Below are positions 47,397-58,668 of a stretch of 64,000 bases of DNA, piece by piece (position 1 is the stretch's first letter; each line of letters opens with the position of its first letter). Origin of the DNA: Neoscytalidium dimidiatum (lineage: Eukaryota > Ascomycota > Dothideomycetes > Botryosphaeriales > Botryosphaeriaceae). A program made the position numbers and the translations under genes. Below the pieces are notes generated by a model, which saw only the letters and a list, made by a program, of their open reading frames with translations, did not search any database and was not told the origin of the DNA. The stretch is taken from contig CM074704.1 of NCBI GenBank assembly GCA_037367355.1, positions 1,302,001 through 1,366,000 on the forward strand, read 5' to 3'.

Positions 47397-48012
47397 GGCT
47401 GGACCGAAGGTGCTCTTAGGAGCAAGGGAAGTCAACCAGGAGGTCCTTTTGCGAGTGGCGGCTTCTAGGGTGATTTGCTTTGTACAGCCGGGGTTGTTGA
47501 TTGGCGCTTGGATAAATTTGTGTGGAAGTGGGCCGGAAAGGCCAGCGATTGCCGCTTTTCAACACGGCACGGGCAGCCGAGCCAGAAAATATTGGCTGTT
47601 GGATTGGAAGTAGCGAAGAAGGTGTATGATCAATGGGAAACGGGTTCTCCGGGATATTTAAGGCAGTGTTAGACCAGGGGCGAGGCTGCCAGCGCATTAG
47701 TATTTAAGAGATACAGCAGATGAACGACATGGTGTTTCCGCATCCGTTATACATCAGCACCTACCGCAGATCAGCTGTCCGTCACCGCCTCTCTCGTCCT
47801 TTTATTGAGTCACGTAACCATGGCACAGCAGCTGAGAGCCGGGTAGGAGAAAAAAGAGGCACCCAGTCGGTGGCGCTGGGTCACCCTGTGGCACGCACCT
47901 GCCACAGCCCTGGAGATACAACTGAATATCGTACAGCTACTGTGGACCCTGCGCGGCCTACCGCGTCAACCGGCGGCCCATTGTGCGACAATATCGGGCA
48001 GCTCGCAGACCA
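47397..48012. other. Intergenic: acetyltransferase promoter and MSH1 3' flank
   Basis: Both flanking genes are on the minus strand. No further gene or clear motif is seen. Confidence 0.45.
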
Positions 48013-51000
48013 CTAATTGGAGTGCGACTTCTTCAAGTCCTCAAGGACCCGCGCCGCGACCGTGATGGCCTCTTCCGGTAGTCCTACAACACTGAGATCA
48101 ACTGTAGCCCAGGCACCGCTGCACTGAAACCCGCCTCGTGCAGCGACCTCGAACGCGACTTACCAGCGACCCGCGCGACCTTGAGTGCATGGGATTTCCA
48201 GTTGATTCCTTGTCTTAGTCGATGCACGTATGTGAAGGCTCCGTCATCTCCTTCTTCTACATCCGTGCAGTAGCAGCCGAGTTTCTCAAAGTGCTTGGTC
48301 CTGTCCGCGAGCTCATGAAAGTGCGTTGCGAAAAGCGCCCTGCATCGGTTGATGTAGTAAAGATGATGCAGGCATGCATAGCCGACGGCAATACCGTCTT
48401 CGGGCGTGGTACCCCGGCCAACTTCATCCATAATGACCTTCTCAAAATCCCATGTAAGCCAGAAAACCTGATATTTGTCAACTCACGAAAAGGGAAACGC
48501 ATACGAATGAGCGAGGAGTGGCCTGCTTTAGGATCTCGGCAGTCTCAAGCATCTCCACCATGAAGGTCGACTGATCTTGGTAAAGGTTATCAGCGGAACC
48601 GACCTGCAAGATAAGTTAGCCGTCGTAAAAGAACCGGAGTGTTGGGTCAGACTCTGCTGAAAATCTTGTCAACAAGTCCAATTTCCGCGTATTCTGCAGG
48701 CACGAAAGACCCTGTCTGAGCCAGAATGGAAATCAATGCGTTCTGTCTCAAAAATGTGCTTTTGCCCGCCATGTTGGGGCTACCTGAACGTTAGAGGAAA
48801 AAGCATATCCGAGAAGGTGTGGGGAGAAACTTACCCAGTGATCAGCAAGATCCGCTCGTCATCGCCAACGTTGCAGCTGTTAGAGGTGAAGTTTCTGCCT
48901 TGGTCCAGCAGGCCGGTTTCAACCACCGGATGCCTGCCTCCGACGATCTTATGAGCAGTCCTATCAAAGTCAATATTCGCAGCTGATCGAGATTGCCGGG
49001 GGGGCATACCCGTGATTTAGCTTCGGGCGGACCAAACCCCTCTCTTCTGCCAGCGTAGCGAAGGAGCACGCCACATCCAGCTCGTCGAGAACAGCCGCGT
49101 TACGTCGCAGCTTGACCAAATTACGGACCACCTCCGCGCGAAGCTCGCTAAAGACTCGCTGCTCTTCCGAACGGATCCGCAGCTTTGCCTCGTCCATTTG
49201 GTTACCCAGTTGTGTCCATTCAGGGACGTGGTACGAACGAGTCGATTTGCTCGAGCTGACGCTCCGCGCGGAGTCCAGGTTGGCTATGCTCCCACTTTTG
49301 CCCTTGACATGGACAATGTGTCCGAGTCCGGGGGTCCATCGCAGGGAGAGGCCCGGTGCTCCTGCCACCATCTGTTAGCGCCCGTAGTCCAGTTGTGGAA
49401 AGCCAAGTCAGCCAAACCTGTTGCTTCTCGCAGGCGGACACTAAGATCATCCTTCTGTTGGGCCAGTTCATCCAGTTCTTCATGCAGTCTTGCCAATGTT
49501 GCACTTGCACTTGGGATTGTCAGCCGACGCATGACGCACCACGAGGCTCCTGGTATCATCCCTTACCTACGGCGCATGATCCAAACGTCCGGCATACCCG
49601 TATCAACGGCCTTGCTCACCCCCAACTTGCCATTCTGCTTAGCTTTGGCTCGTTTCGCGAGACTTCCAGATTTCACCTCCTCGCCCTCTTCAGCGAGCAC
49701 CTCGACGGCAAGGCCTGCCATGGCTGCTGCCTCGTCATCTTCCATACGATGTTGTTCCGAAAGACCCTCCTCGTCGATGGCCTCCAATATACGCTTCGCA
49801 AGACGGCTCGGGCCGACCAATGACAGGCGACGGACCAGGCCGTCGAAGGATGCTCCGCAGCCTGTTTCATTCTCAATGAGTTGTGCAACGTCCTTGGTAA
49901 TATGTATTGTCTTTGACAGCTCCAAGAGATCATCCGCGTCTCCTCGGCCGATCGAAAACTTCTGGACCAGGCGCCACGTGTCGAAGGTTCGGCGCAGCAG
50001 TGCAATAAGGTTTTGGCGCAACACCACATTCTCAATCAAGCCAGCCACGAGATCAAGTCGTTCGTTGATGATGTCAAGCGACATGGACGGAGAAACTTCC
50101 GCATTGTCAGTGGATGGAGAAACCGGTAACATGGGAATCCTTACCGAGTCTCTGCGTAAGCAGCCTTGTGCCGCTTTTCGTGACAGTCTTCCGGATTGAG
50201 TGCAGTAGGCTCCCCTCAAGCTTGCCTTCCCGCAGGGTTGCCCGCAGCTCCAGTGCCCTGAGGGTACTCTTGTCTATACTCATAAACTCATTTGCCTCAC
50301 GTCGTATGGGCGGCTGCAACGCAACACTTGAACCTTGCAACTGAGCACGCACGTATTGGAGGAGGAATGCCGCAGCGCCTAGCTCAGGGGGCGGGAATGC
50401 CGATATGTTACACCCAGGCACAGCCTTCTCAAGGACTCGCCCATGGCCATCTGGAAGACTGATGCCCGATTCTGGCTGATGGAAGGTGATGACGTGGCGG
50501 TCTTCCTTCAAAATATGCACGAGTTTGGAATCAGGAAGGCCTTCAAAGGCGCTGTCCAGAACGACCTCGCGCGGACCAATAAGAGCCAAAGCCGACGAAA
50601 GGCTGGTCATGGTCGTGCTCTGAGTGAAGAACTCGCCACTGGACATGTCGAGCCACGCAAGGCCAACTTGCGGCGACGCAGCTTCGGCCTGGTTTGGTGC
50701 ATCTCGAGGAACCTCTGTCCGTGGAACATGAATGCTGAGACAGTAGTTGTTCTCCCACGGATCAATGAACTTCTCGTCAATCAGAGTACCCGGAGTGATG
50801 ATGCGGGAAACCTTTCGGTCAAACAGCATGCCACCGGACTTCACTTTAGCGGAAGCGTCATTGCGGAACTCCTCGCTGATGGCCACGTATTTGTTCAGAT
50901 CCTGGACCAGGACTTTGAGGAAACGGTCGAGCTGGAAATATGGAAATCCGGCCTGCACAGAGAGTGAGACAAGGAACGGCGGGTGCGACTTCACACTGAC

Positions 51001-51520
51001 CAACCATTGGGACGGGGCTAAGACCTGGCCTGGTCTTTCTGAATGAGACCTTGAGGTTCAGCAGGGGGCCATATTCTTCAGCATGCTCAAAATATAGCTA
51101 CATGTTCCGTCAACACGACGCGCTTTAAATACTGCGAATGATCGGGAAGCACACCTCGTAGAAGTTGCCAACTCGGGTCAGTAGCACGCAGTGATCGAAC
51201 TTGCGCATGTTGTTCCGGACTTGCTGGAGGAGCGTTGGATATGCAGGGCCAGCATCTTCGTCCGGCTCATCTAGAGGCACGTTCCCGATGAGGCCCTGGG
51301 GCAGCTCCCTGGCTTCCAAAGTAGTCGTCTTCTTGCCTCTTGCAAACAGCCTGAGGCCAGGCGAGGGAAGAGAGGCTCCTCTCGGCGCGACTCGCGTGCA
51401 CCAGCTCGACGCGACAGAGCGCGTCTGCACCGTGCTCAGAGGGGAGAAACGGGCAACGCATCTCAAAGAGTGGAAATGAAAGGAAGGGGAGCCGTTGGGG
51501 AGCGGCGGGCGCGAGCCCAT
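48013..51520 (-). CDS. MSH1: Mitochondrial DNA mismatch-repair protein MSH1 (MutS family)
   Basis: Eleven exons rebuilt in frame, about 978 residues: 51520..51155, 51097..51005, 50952..50145, 50095..49567, 49509..49418, 49361..49010, 48960..48835, 48779..48653, 48603..48505, 48437..48164 and 48083..48013. The N-terminus is Arg/Ser-rich without acids for ~60 residues, as a mitochondrial presequence should be. MutS domain I follows with [20 protein letters not shown], where the F-Y-E triad is the mismatch-contacting motif. The clamp and lever regions follow, then the ATPase: Walker [10 protein letters not shown] (about 789-797) and Walker [12 protein letters not shown] (about 865-875), then [12 protein letters not shown]. 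It should bind mispairs and help keep mitochondrial DNA stable. Several introns use AAG acceptors. Confidence 0.93.
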
Positions 51521-51760
51521 GGCTCAAGGTCACGGAAGAAAGGAGCGTGCGAGATTCCGCGGTCGCGAAGGGAGCGCGAATGGATGCAGAGAGGGAGCAA
51601 TGGTCCCTGGCAGGCAGCGGCAGCCGGCGGCGCAGGGCCGAACAAGCCGGCGCGCGATGATGTCGATCATCCGCCGCAAAAGTCACATCGACCCCACCAT
51701 CACCGCGGGGAGCTCGCTGCCGCTGCCAAACCATCCCCTCGCGCGCCCATCATCACCGCC
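51521..51760. promoter_or_regulatory. Compact bidirectional promoter, MSH1 / HEM12
   Basis: 240 bases separate the divergent start codons of a mitochondrial DNA-repair gene and a haem-biosynthesis gene. No binding site was assigned. Confidence 0.5.
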
Positions 51761-53060
51761 ATGTCTCAATTCGCCCCTCTACAGAATGATCTAATCCTGC
51801 GTACTGCCAGGGGTGAGCCGCCGCCCCGATGCCGACTGCCGATCCCACAAACACGCTGATGTTTCGCCTTTAGGTGAACAGGTCCCGCGAGCTCCCATGT
51901 GGGTGATGCGCCAGGGTAACTATCTCCCTCCGTCCTCGCCATTGGAGGCGGCAAGAGTGTGTGCAGCGTCTCTGGAGACCCGCTGACTGCCTCCGCCCCC
52001 AGCCGGCCGCTACCTGCCCGAGTACCACGAAGCCAAGGGCAGCCGCGATTTCTTCGAATGCTGCCGCTCGCCCGAGATCGCGTCGACGCTGACCCTTCAA
52101 CCCATTGAACGCTATGCCGGCCTCATCGATGCCGCCATCATATTCTCCGATATTCTTGTCATTCCCCAAGCCATGGGCATGGAGGTGGTCATGGTCGACA
52201 AGAAGGGGCCGCACTTCCCGAATCCCCTGCGCTCCCCGGAGGACCAGCAATACAAGGATGTTGTTGCACGGAAGGTCGACGTTAAGAAGGAGCTCTCGTA
52301 TGTCTACGATGCTATTACATTGACGCGCAAGAAGCTCGCCGGACGCGTGCCGCTGCTCGGCTTCTGCGGCGCTCCATGGACCCTGCTCAGCTACATGGTC
52401 GAGGGTGGTGGCAGCAAGATGTTTAAGGAGGTTAAGACGTGGATCTATAAGCATCCAGATGCTAGCAAGGCTCTTCTGCAGAAGATTGCCGAGCTGTGCG
52501 TCGACTATCTAGCTGAGCAGGTCGTCGCCGGCGCCCAGATGGTTCAGGTCTTCGACTCTTGGGCAGGCGAGCTGTCGCCTGCCACTTTCAAAGTCTTCTC
52601 GCTGCCCTACCTGAAGTACATCGCCGATAATCTTCCCAAGAAGCTCAAGGACCTTGGTCAGGAGCCGGTTCCTATGACTGTTTTTGCAAAGGGTGCCTGG
52701 TATGCGCTGGACGATCTCTGCGACACCGACTACAACGTGATTGGACTCGACTGGCTACACGATCCTGCAGAGGCATACCGCGTCGCTCAAGCAAAGGGAA
52801 AAGTGCTGCAGGGTAATGCGGATCCTGGCGTGTTGTACGGCAGTAGGGAAGCTATCACCGCCACGGTGGAAGCTATGGTGCGTGGCTTTGGAGGCGGAAA
52901 GCAGGGCTGGATTGCTAACCTTGGCCATGGTACGAACATCACCGCTCCTATGATTTATGATCGCGCTGCTAATGGGCCGTTACCGTTAGGTATTACTCCC
53001 TTTGTCAACCCGGATGATCTGAAGTTCTACTTCGAGGAAATCCACCGTTGCTGTCAGTAG
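51761..53060 (+). CDS. HEM12: Uroporphyrinogen decarboxylase
   Basis: Three exons (51761..51812, 51874..51915, 52003..53060) give about 383 residues. It catalyses decarboxylation of the four acetate side chains of uroporphyrinogen III to give coproporphyrinogen III, a cytosolic step of haem synthesis. The first signature [16 protein letters not shown] spans about residues 24-39 and contains the substrate-binding Arg pair (R30, R34). The active-site Asp is D81 in [29 protein letters not shown] is the second signature, and the C-terminal active-site His is in NLGHGTNIT. Exon 2 is only 42 bases. Confidence 0.97.
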
Positions 53061-53745
53061 AGAAAATTTGGGCGAAAAAGGTGACGGTAAGCTATGGGAT
53101 CGAATACTTTTTTGCGGTGCCGATGAAGATTATCTTTCGTCGGCTACAGTTACGAATAGCGAAGCCCCCGATAGAGACGATTGCCACGCTCAGCAAAGGC
53201 TGGGAACCAAAAAAAAAAAAAAAAAAACTGCCCCCCCCCACCCCCCCTTTCGTATCTAGATGCATACTTCTGAACTAAAGTGCGACTCTTCATAAAAAGT
53301 GAAACGGTTTTACGACCCGCTCATGGGCTTCAAATTTTTAAGTTACACGACTGAACTCTGATACTTCCACCAATATCCAGGCAGCGCGTGGACCGCTTCA
53401 TCATCATAATCATCAAAGCTGCAGAAAGTCACCCGTACCGATTGCTCTGCCATAAATATATGCTTTACGTTGGGTTTGACGTTCCAAAGAGTGTCCTTTC
53501 GTCCCTTGGGTTCTTTTAGCTTTACTAGACAATCGTGCATGAGATTTCTCAGCTTCATGAAGGAGCAAAGGTTCTTTCAAAGAGTTCCTGTAGTCGTCCA
53601 AGGTATGTATGCATTTGGGAAGATGGAGAGACGAACACTAATACAGGCTTTAGGTTCTACCCAACCCACAACTACTTCCCACGCTTTCCACGAGCGTGAG
53701 CCTGATACAACCAAGGGGGAAAAAAGACTTTCAGGATGCTGCTAA
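53061..53745. other. Intergenic after HEM12, start of the degenerate region
   Basis: It contains an A run at about 53211-53227 followed by C-rich sequence. No gene is supported; only short frames on either strand. Confidence 0.4.
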
Positions 53746-55490
53746 TTGTGTGTAAGCGTGACTTCATCGCTTTTCTTTCCGGAGCAAGACTCCCGCCGGT
53801 TTGAAGTAGCCTCCGCGGAAAACACCTGCGAGTGGCTGCTCAATCATCCTCAACACCAGTCTTGGCTGAACAAGCGCAACTCTCTACTCTGGATCCAAGG
53901 AAAACCAGGTGCTGGAAAATCAAGTACCATGAGATACGCGGTCGACAAGGTCAAGCAGGCACAACCATCCACTAACGAGCTCGTTGTTTCTTTATGTTGT
54001 ACATGGACGAGGCACCACCCTTCAAAAGACGACTATTGGTCTGTACTGTGGCCTCTTGCATTCTCTTGTAAAGCGAATCCTAAAGTTCTGTCTAGACTTG
54101 CTGGCACGTATGTCAAGAGGAACAAGGCAATGGGAGAGTATTGGTCTAAGATGGAATTGGTCCGAAATCGAGCTTGCAGAGTATTTGGCAGAGTTCATCC
54201 CTGAAGCCTCGAGGAGCCAGCCCGTTGTCATTTTTGTCGATGCGCTCGACGAATTAGGAAAATACGCCGCCATCGAAGTTGTCACATATTTTGAGGACAT
54301 TGTCGCGGGTCTCAGCACCGAAAGCAGCCACATCCGGATCTGTTTTTCCTACCGCCACTACCCGATTATCAGCCTTGGATACGGTTCCACCCTTTACGTT
54401 GAAGACCAGAACACCCAAGACATCCGAGCCGTTATTTAGAAGCAGTTAGCATCTGCCAAACCGCTATTGGAAGAGACAAGATAGACTATCGAGCACGATA
54501 TCTTTGCAAAAGCTGGAGGGGTCTTCCAGTGGGCAATCTTGGTGGTAGGAAAAGTCTCCGAACTTGCTATGAGAGGCGCAAACTCGAAACTCTTCCAAAA
54601 GCGCATCCAAGAGATTCCATCAGAGCTGCAGTCATTATACAAGGCTCTCCTCAGTGATTTGGACGACAAAGCTCGGTCCGTCAGATGATTGCAGTGGGTC
54701 TTGGTTGCGGGGCGGCCTTTGTCATTGAACAAGCTTCGTCATGCCCTCACAATCGACACCGCCATGGCATATAGCTCCGTCGTTGAAATAGAGGCCAGAG
54801 AATACAGCGAATTCCATTTCGCGTATCACTTGCGGTCTGCCGAGGTTGAAGGGATCGATCAAGCGGATCTGCCAGGTCTTATTAGCCGTTTAGACTACAG
54901 CGGCATCCGTCGATCACGCTGGCCTGGGAAGACTTTAGAAAGTCTGAAAATACCTCGCAATAGATCCAGTGGGCTTTTCAGTCGCGTGCGAGCTTCAGAG
55001 TGCTTTCAACTATGCGATGCACACGGATCACACCACATTCGACACGACTGACGATGGAGGCAACAGACTCCTACCAGCTGCCCTCAAGGCTCGATCGTTT
55101 TGGAAAGAGAATGGTCCAGCAAGAAACTGAGATCGGGATGCTCTCGTGACTGAGCGAGAGCGAACTCCGCACCAGCTGCTATTAGATCGAATGGTGAAGC
55201 GGCTCCTGGAGCTCGGCCAGGATTCGAATAGGAGCAAGAAGGGAGGGGGGGAAGCAGGTTCCATCCTAAGGCATTCCGCCAAACGTGACAACGTCGACCG
55301 CACATTACCAGATAAGGAGGTCAGAACCCCGAAGAATCCATTCAGCAGAAAGTGTATTTAGCAGGATGCAAGATTCACGTTTCCCACTTAACACCGCTTC
55401 CAGTGCATCATCCATACAATTGCCGCTAGGTCTCGGGAGGATTCTTTCCAAGGACACATTCCGTTTGCACCTAGGTTAAAAAGCGAAGTC
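53746..55490 (+). pseudogene. Decayed NACHT-type NLR/STAND gene
   Basis: The relic begins with the segment typical of fungal NACHT proteins (RRFEVASAENTCEWLLNHPQ). The P-loop GKPGAGKSS is intact at 53899-53925. The frame then shifts near 53985 and continues as HGRGTTLQKTTIGLYCGLLH. The Walker B block PVVIFVDALDELG lies near 54220-54260. In-frame stops follow near 54437 and 54482, with another frame change near 54685 into WVLVAGRPLSLNKLRHALTI, the usual post-NACHT helical region. Downstream remnants (about 55140-55230) might be repeat-domain traces but are too decayed to name. NLRs of this type act in non-self recognition and cell death in fungi. This copy should be non-functional. Confidence 0.85.
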
Positions 55491-55585
55491 TGAAGCGAGA
55501 AGGATTTTTACCGCACAGGGAAATTTCGCACGCTTATCGCGGTTGCTTAGCCGGAAAGGTGATCTCTCGTCCCGCATGGTTGATC

Positions 55586-55593
55586 ATAAATAG
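55586..55593 (+). promoter_or_regulatory. Possible TATA element (ATAAATAG)
   Basis: AT-rich box about 120 bases upstream of the start codon at 55711; assigned by position and sequence only. Confidence 0.3.
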
Positions 55594-55710
55594 CTCGCCC
55601 TCTGCTCGCCCGACTACTCCTCCAACCGCCGTACTTTGAGATCAACGAAGCATCACACCGCCAAAAGTGAAGGGGGGGGAAACAAAAAGGAACATACTGA
55701 ATCTTGAAAC

Positions 55711-56880
55711 ATGTCCACCGACGTCTTCAAAAGGATCCGCGCCAAGTTCTCCAGCAAGACCGCCATAGATCCCGCAACAGGCTTCCCGGTCGGCATGCCC
55801 ATGCTCCCATCCACCCAACGGCCCCTCCCGCTCGCCAGCCCGTCGAATCCGCAAACCGATCTCGCCACGGCCAACAGCCCCTTCTTCCAGCACCTCCCCG
55901 CAGAGCTACGCCGCCTCATCCTCATCTTTGCTTTCGGCGAGCGCACCATGCACGTAGACCTGTCCTTCCGCGCCGCCAGCGCCCCGCGCAGAGGCCGCCA
56001 CTGCGACGCCGACAACGAGCGAGGGTCCGCAACCAACGCGCCGCGCAACCCGAAGTCCGCAAAGCTCGCATGGCGCTGGTGGGGCTCGACATGCCACCGC
56101 GGGCGGCCACGGCCGCCGCCGTGGGCGCTCACCACCAACGTCCCCGGGGGCGATCACGACGCGCTCTGGCAGGACGACTGCCGCCGCGGATTCGCCGCGT
56201 GCGAGGCGTGGCCCGGCCCGCACCCGGCACGGTGCCGCGTGGGCGCGCTGGGCTGGCTGCGCGCGTGCCGGCGCGCGTACCGCGAAGGCGTGGACGTGCT
56301 GTACGCGACCAACACGCTGCACATGGCCAGCGCGCCGCTGCTGCTGCACCTGCCGCGCCTGCTGCCGCGGCGGCCGGTCCTGGACGCCGTCGCGTCGGTC
56401 GAGCTGGTATGGGCGCTGCGCGAGGGCGATGGGTCCGCGTCGCGTCCGGTGCGGCCACCGCGGGACGTGCTCCTCGCGCTGGCGGCGGTCGTGCCGGACG
56501 CGCTGCCGAACTTGGTGAGGCTGTATCTGTCGGTGTCGTGGGACCTGTTTCGGACAGTGGGGGATTGCCCGTCGGCGGAGCTTGTCGAGCGGACGGAGCG
56601 AGAGGTCGTTGGCCCCGTGGATGGGATGGTGCTGAGGCTGACGCGGAGGCGGCTGAGGGAGTGTACGGTGGAGATACCTTACTCGCTGTTTTCGCCTCTG
56701 CAGGCAAGGGAGAGACGTTCGTCGACGGTCCCGGGCTCGGACAGGTTCTGGAGGACGCTTCCCGAGGAGGAACAAGTGGCTGATCGTGGCACGAACAGCG
56801 CGCAGACGAAGCGTGGCTATTGGGTCAAGTCCGGCTGCGATGACTGGCCGTGGTCAAACTTGGTTTGCATGGCGTTCTAA
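55711..56880 (+). CDS. DUF7730-like / F-box-like fungal protein
   Basis: Single exon, 389 residues. FFQHLPAELRRLILIFAFGE resembles the F-box-like start of fungal DUF7730 proteins. The matching middle is GWLRACRRAYREGVDVLYAT followed by NTLHM, then HLPRLLPRRPVLDAVASVEL. Function is unknown; members are common and lineage-expanded in ascomycetes. The coding sequence is very GC-rich and intact, in contrast to the broken genes on both sides, with long antisense shadow frames. Family assignment is by remembered pattern. Confidence 0.75.
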   Translation: MSTDVFKRIRAKFSSKTAIDPATGFPVGMPMLPSTQRPLPLASPSNPQTDLATANSPFFQHLPAELRRLILIFAFGERTMHVDLSFRAASAPRRGRHCDADNERGSATNAPRNPKSAKLAWRWWGSTCHRGRPRPPPWALTTNVPGGDHDALWQDDCRRGFAACEAWPGPHPARCRVGALGWLRACRRAYREGVDVLYATNTLHMASAPLLLHLPRLLPRRPVLDAVASVELVWALREGDGSASRPVRPPRDVLLALAAVVPDALPNLVRLYLSVSWDLFRTVGDCPSAELVERTEREVVGPVDGMVLRLTRRRLRECTVEIPYSLFSPLQARERRSSTVPGSDRFWRTLPEEEQVADRGTNSAQTKRGYWVKSGCDDWPWSNLVCMAF

Positions 56881-57607
56881 CGTTTGATGTTGTTGAGAGG
56901 ATTGCGTTCCTAAAATTTCGCTCAGTGGCATGTTCTTGCATCGAAAACAGTTGCGATGCAAATCGTGTGAATGCCCTTCCAGGCCCTTCCTCGGCTCTCT
57001 AGGCCTCCTTTCTCCACTGATGGCGCCGAAGATGGACCCGAGCGCCGGTGACATCTCTTTTTTTCTGTGAGACTTAGATCCAGAACTTCCCTGACCGTGT
57101 GATGCGTGGTAGGTGGTGTCCGAAAAGGCCTGACGTGTGTGTCGGCCAGAACCCTTCTCAGTAACGCTTCAGGAAAGTGATGTATCGGAGAGGCTGTCTG
57201 CGAATTCTGAGTGTTCGCAATCACTTTTGGAGGCCATTTGGCGTAGGTAGGGCGAAATTAAGCAGAGCAAGATCTTAGGCTTCAGCTGGTTATCAGTTGC
57301 AGTGCGGGGGGTTCAGCCTCGTCCACTTACGCCACCATTTTCCTTGGCTAGACGCCTGTGCCCGTTCAAGTAGTTGCGCGACAGAGAACCATGTGATGAT
57401 GCATGTAAGCCGGGAAACCCGAGTGTTGCTTGTGGTGACGTGGACAGCAGCCTTGCGTTGTGCGTAAATGCCTCAAGTCAAACGTTCGGCTGTGCGGTTG
57501 CAGGTCATCTTTTACCAGATGCTCGCTGCGGCATGTTCTAAGACGGGGCAGATTCAAAGTCTCGTCACGGCTACTCAGCGCCATCGTACACACTTTATCA
57601 ATCTGCT
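56881..57607. other. Intergenic, no gene seen
   Basis: AT-richer sequence between the DUF7730-like gene and the decayed segment. Only short frames. Confidence 0.45.
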
Positions 57608-58150
57608 TCAGATGTGTATGAGATAAAGATCCGCGAGTATGAGCTGCCGGAATTCATGTAGAAGCTTCCTCGGGCCATCCCGCGTTCGATATGCAGATGC
57701 GGAACTATCAGCATCTGGGTCAGATATCCACGAATCTATCATGTCCATCCCGGGTAATGGAACACCAATGAACGCAAGTATCAGGTGTATAGCAAATGGT
57801 ACGAATGGAAGTGCAGATCGTAAACCACTTCTTTTCTTCTTGATCTCCTGCTGCACCTCTTCGGCCACGGGTACCGCAAGGTTTGCTTTGTCTTCCTTCA
57901 CCCGAGTCACTCGGGCTTGCTGTTCCCCCCAGTCGCGTCGTATCGGGCGCATCATGGTTGTGTCACTGTCGGGCACGTCCTGCTTCAGAAGCTTCAGACC
58001 CACCAATTCCTCTTCATACTTGATCCTGAGATCCTCTGCATTGCTGTTGATGTATGCTCCAGCCCCGGTCCCGTCAAGTCGTTTTCTTTGGTCCGCAAGT
58101 CCTCGTCGGATGTCAAGAACGGCTGTATTCTTGCCCAAAAGCTGGCTCAC
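57608..58150 (-). CDS. Hypothetical protein with one hydrophobic segment (possibly a fragment)
   Basis: Open frame of 180 codons with even composition and a protein-like charge pattern. RRGLADQRKRLDGTGAGAYI and NAEDLRIKYEEELVGLKLLK suggest amphipathic helices. The basic stretch QQEIKKKRSGLRSALPFVPF is followed by a hydrophobic segment, AIHLILAFIGVPLPG. I do not recognise the family. The neighbouring gene at 58246 is decayed, so this may be a fragment of a larger broken gene. No splice partner was found. Confidence 0.35.
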   Translation of the reverse strand: MSQLLGKNTAVLDIRRGLADQRKRLDGTGAGAYINSNAEDLRIKYEEELVGLKLLKQDVPDSDTTMMRPIRRDWGEQQARVTRVKEDKANLAVPVAEEVQQEIKKKRSGLRSALPFVPFAIHLILAFIGVPLPGMDMIDSWISDPDADSSASAYRTRDGPRKLLHEFRQLILADLYLIHI

Positions 58151-58245
58151 GAGGCTGACGGCGGAATGACGGTCTCCGTGAATGCTGCACGCAGGTTCTT
58201 ATTCACTCCTACTGCTCGTTTTCGCTCTTTCCCTGACGGCTGGAG

Positions 58246-58668
58246 ATGAGCGCGTCAGGAATCGCCATTGGAATCGACTTCGGCACAACGTGAGAGTTCA
58301 TGGGATCCTTGATGTACAACAAAGTAACTGATTTCATGAAAGGTACTCTGGAGCCTCCTGGGCCGTTAACGGTGGCGAAGGGCACGTACGCCTGGCTGAG
58401 AGCTGGCCCAACCCAACTGCAACAAACGCGACGTATGAGGAAGCCCCGTCTTGGATATCTTACGACACAGAGCGGAGGAGCTAAACTACCCAGCGGCGCT
58501 AGCGCCGCGCTAAGCGCACCTGCCATAACACTGGGCGCCACAGAGCGCACAAAAAGAGCAGCTCAGCAAGCTGGTTTTCTGCCAAACACGACCCTTGTTA
58601 GCGAACTTGAAGCTGCAGCGCTGGCTGTGTTCGAAGACTTCTTTATGAAACGAACGCCTAACCTTTGA
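58246..58668 (+). pseudogene. Decayed Hsp70-like gene
   Basis: The start MSASGIAIGIDFGTT is the phosphate-binding motif of Hsp70/actin-fold ATPases, and it runs straight into a stop at 58291. A second frame then gives SWPNPTATNATYEEAPSWIS (about 58405-58464), typical of the divergent Hsp70-like proteins expanded in filamentous fungi, ending in another stop. A third frame gives ITLGATERTKRAAQQAGFLP then LVSELEAAALA, the helix that normally reads 'a..AGf..l..l.EpeAAAL'. The three pieces lie in order, but large parts between them are missing. It cannot encode a working ATPase. Confidence 0.75.

Noticed and set aside
53343..53601. Two short minus-strand frames just before the NLR relic
   Set aside because: Fairly protein-like but under 75 codons each, in different frames, with no splice signal joining them.
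55704..56783. 359-codon plus frame and minus frames over the DUF7730-like gene
   Set aside because: Alternative frames of one GC-rich exon; only the 389-residue frame shows family-like segments and balanced composition.
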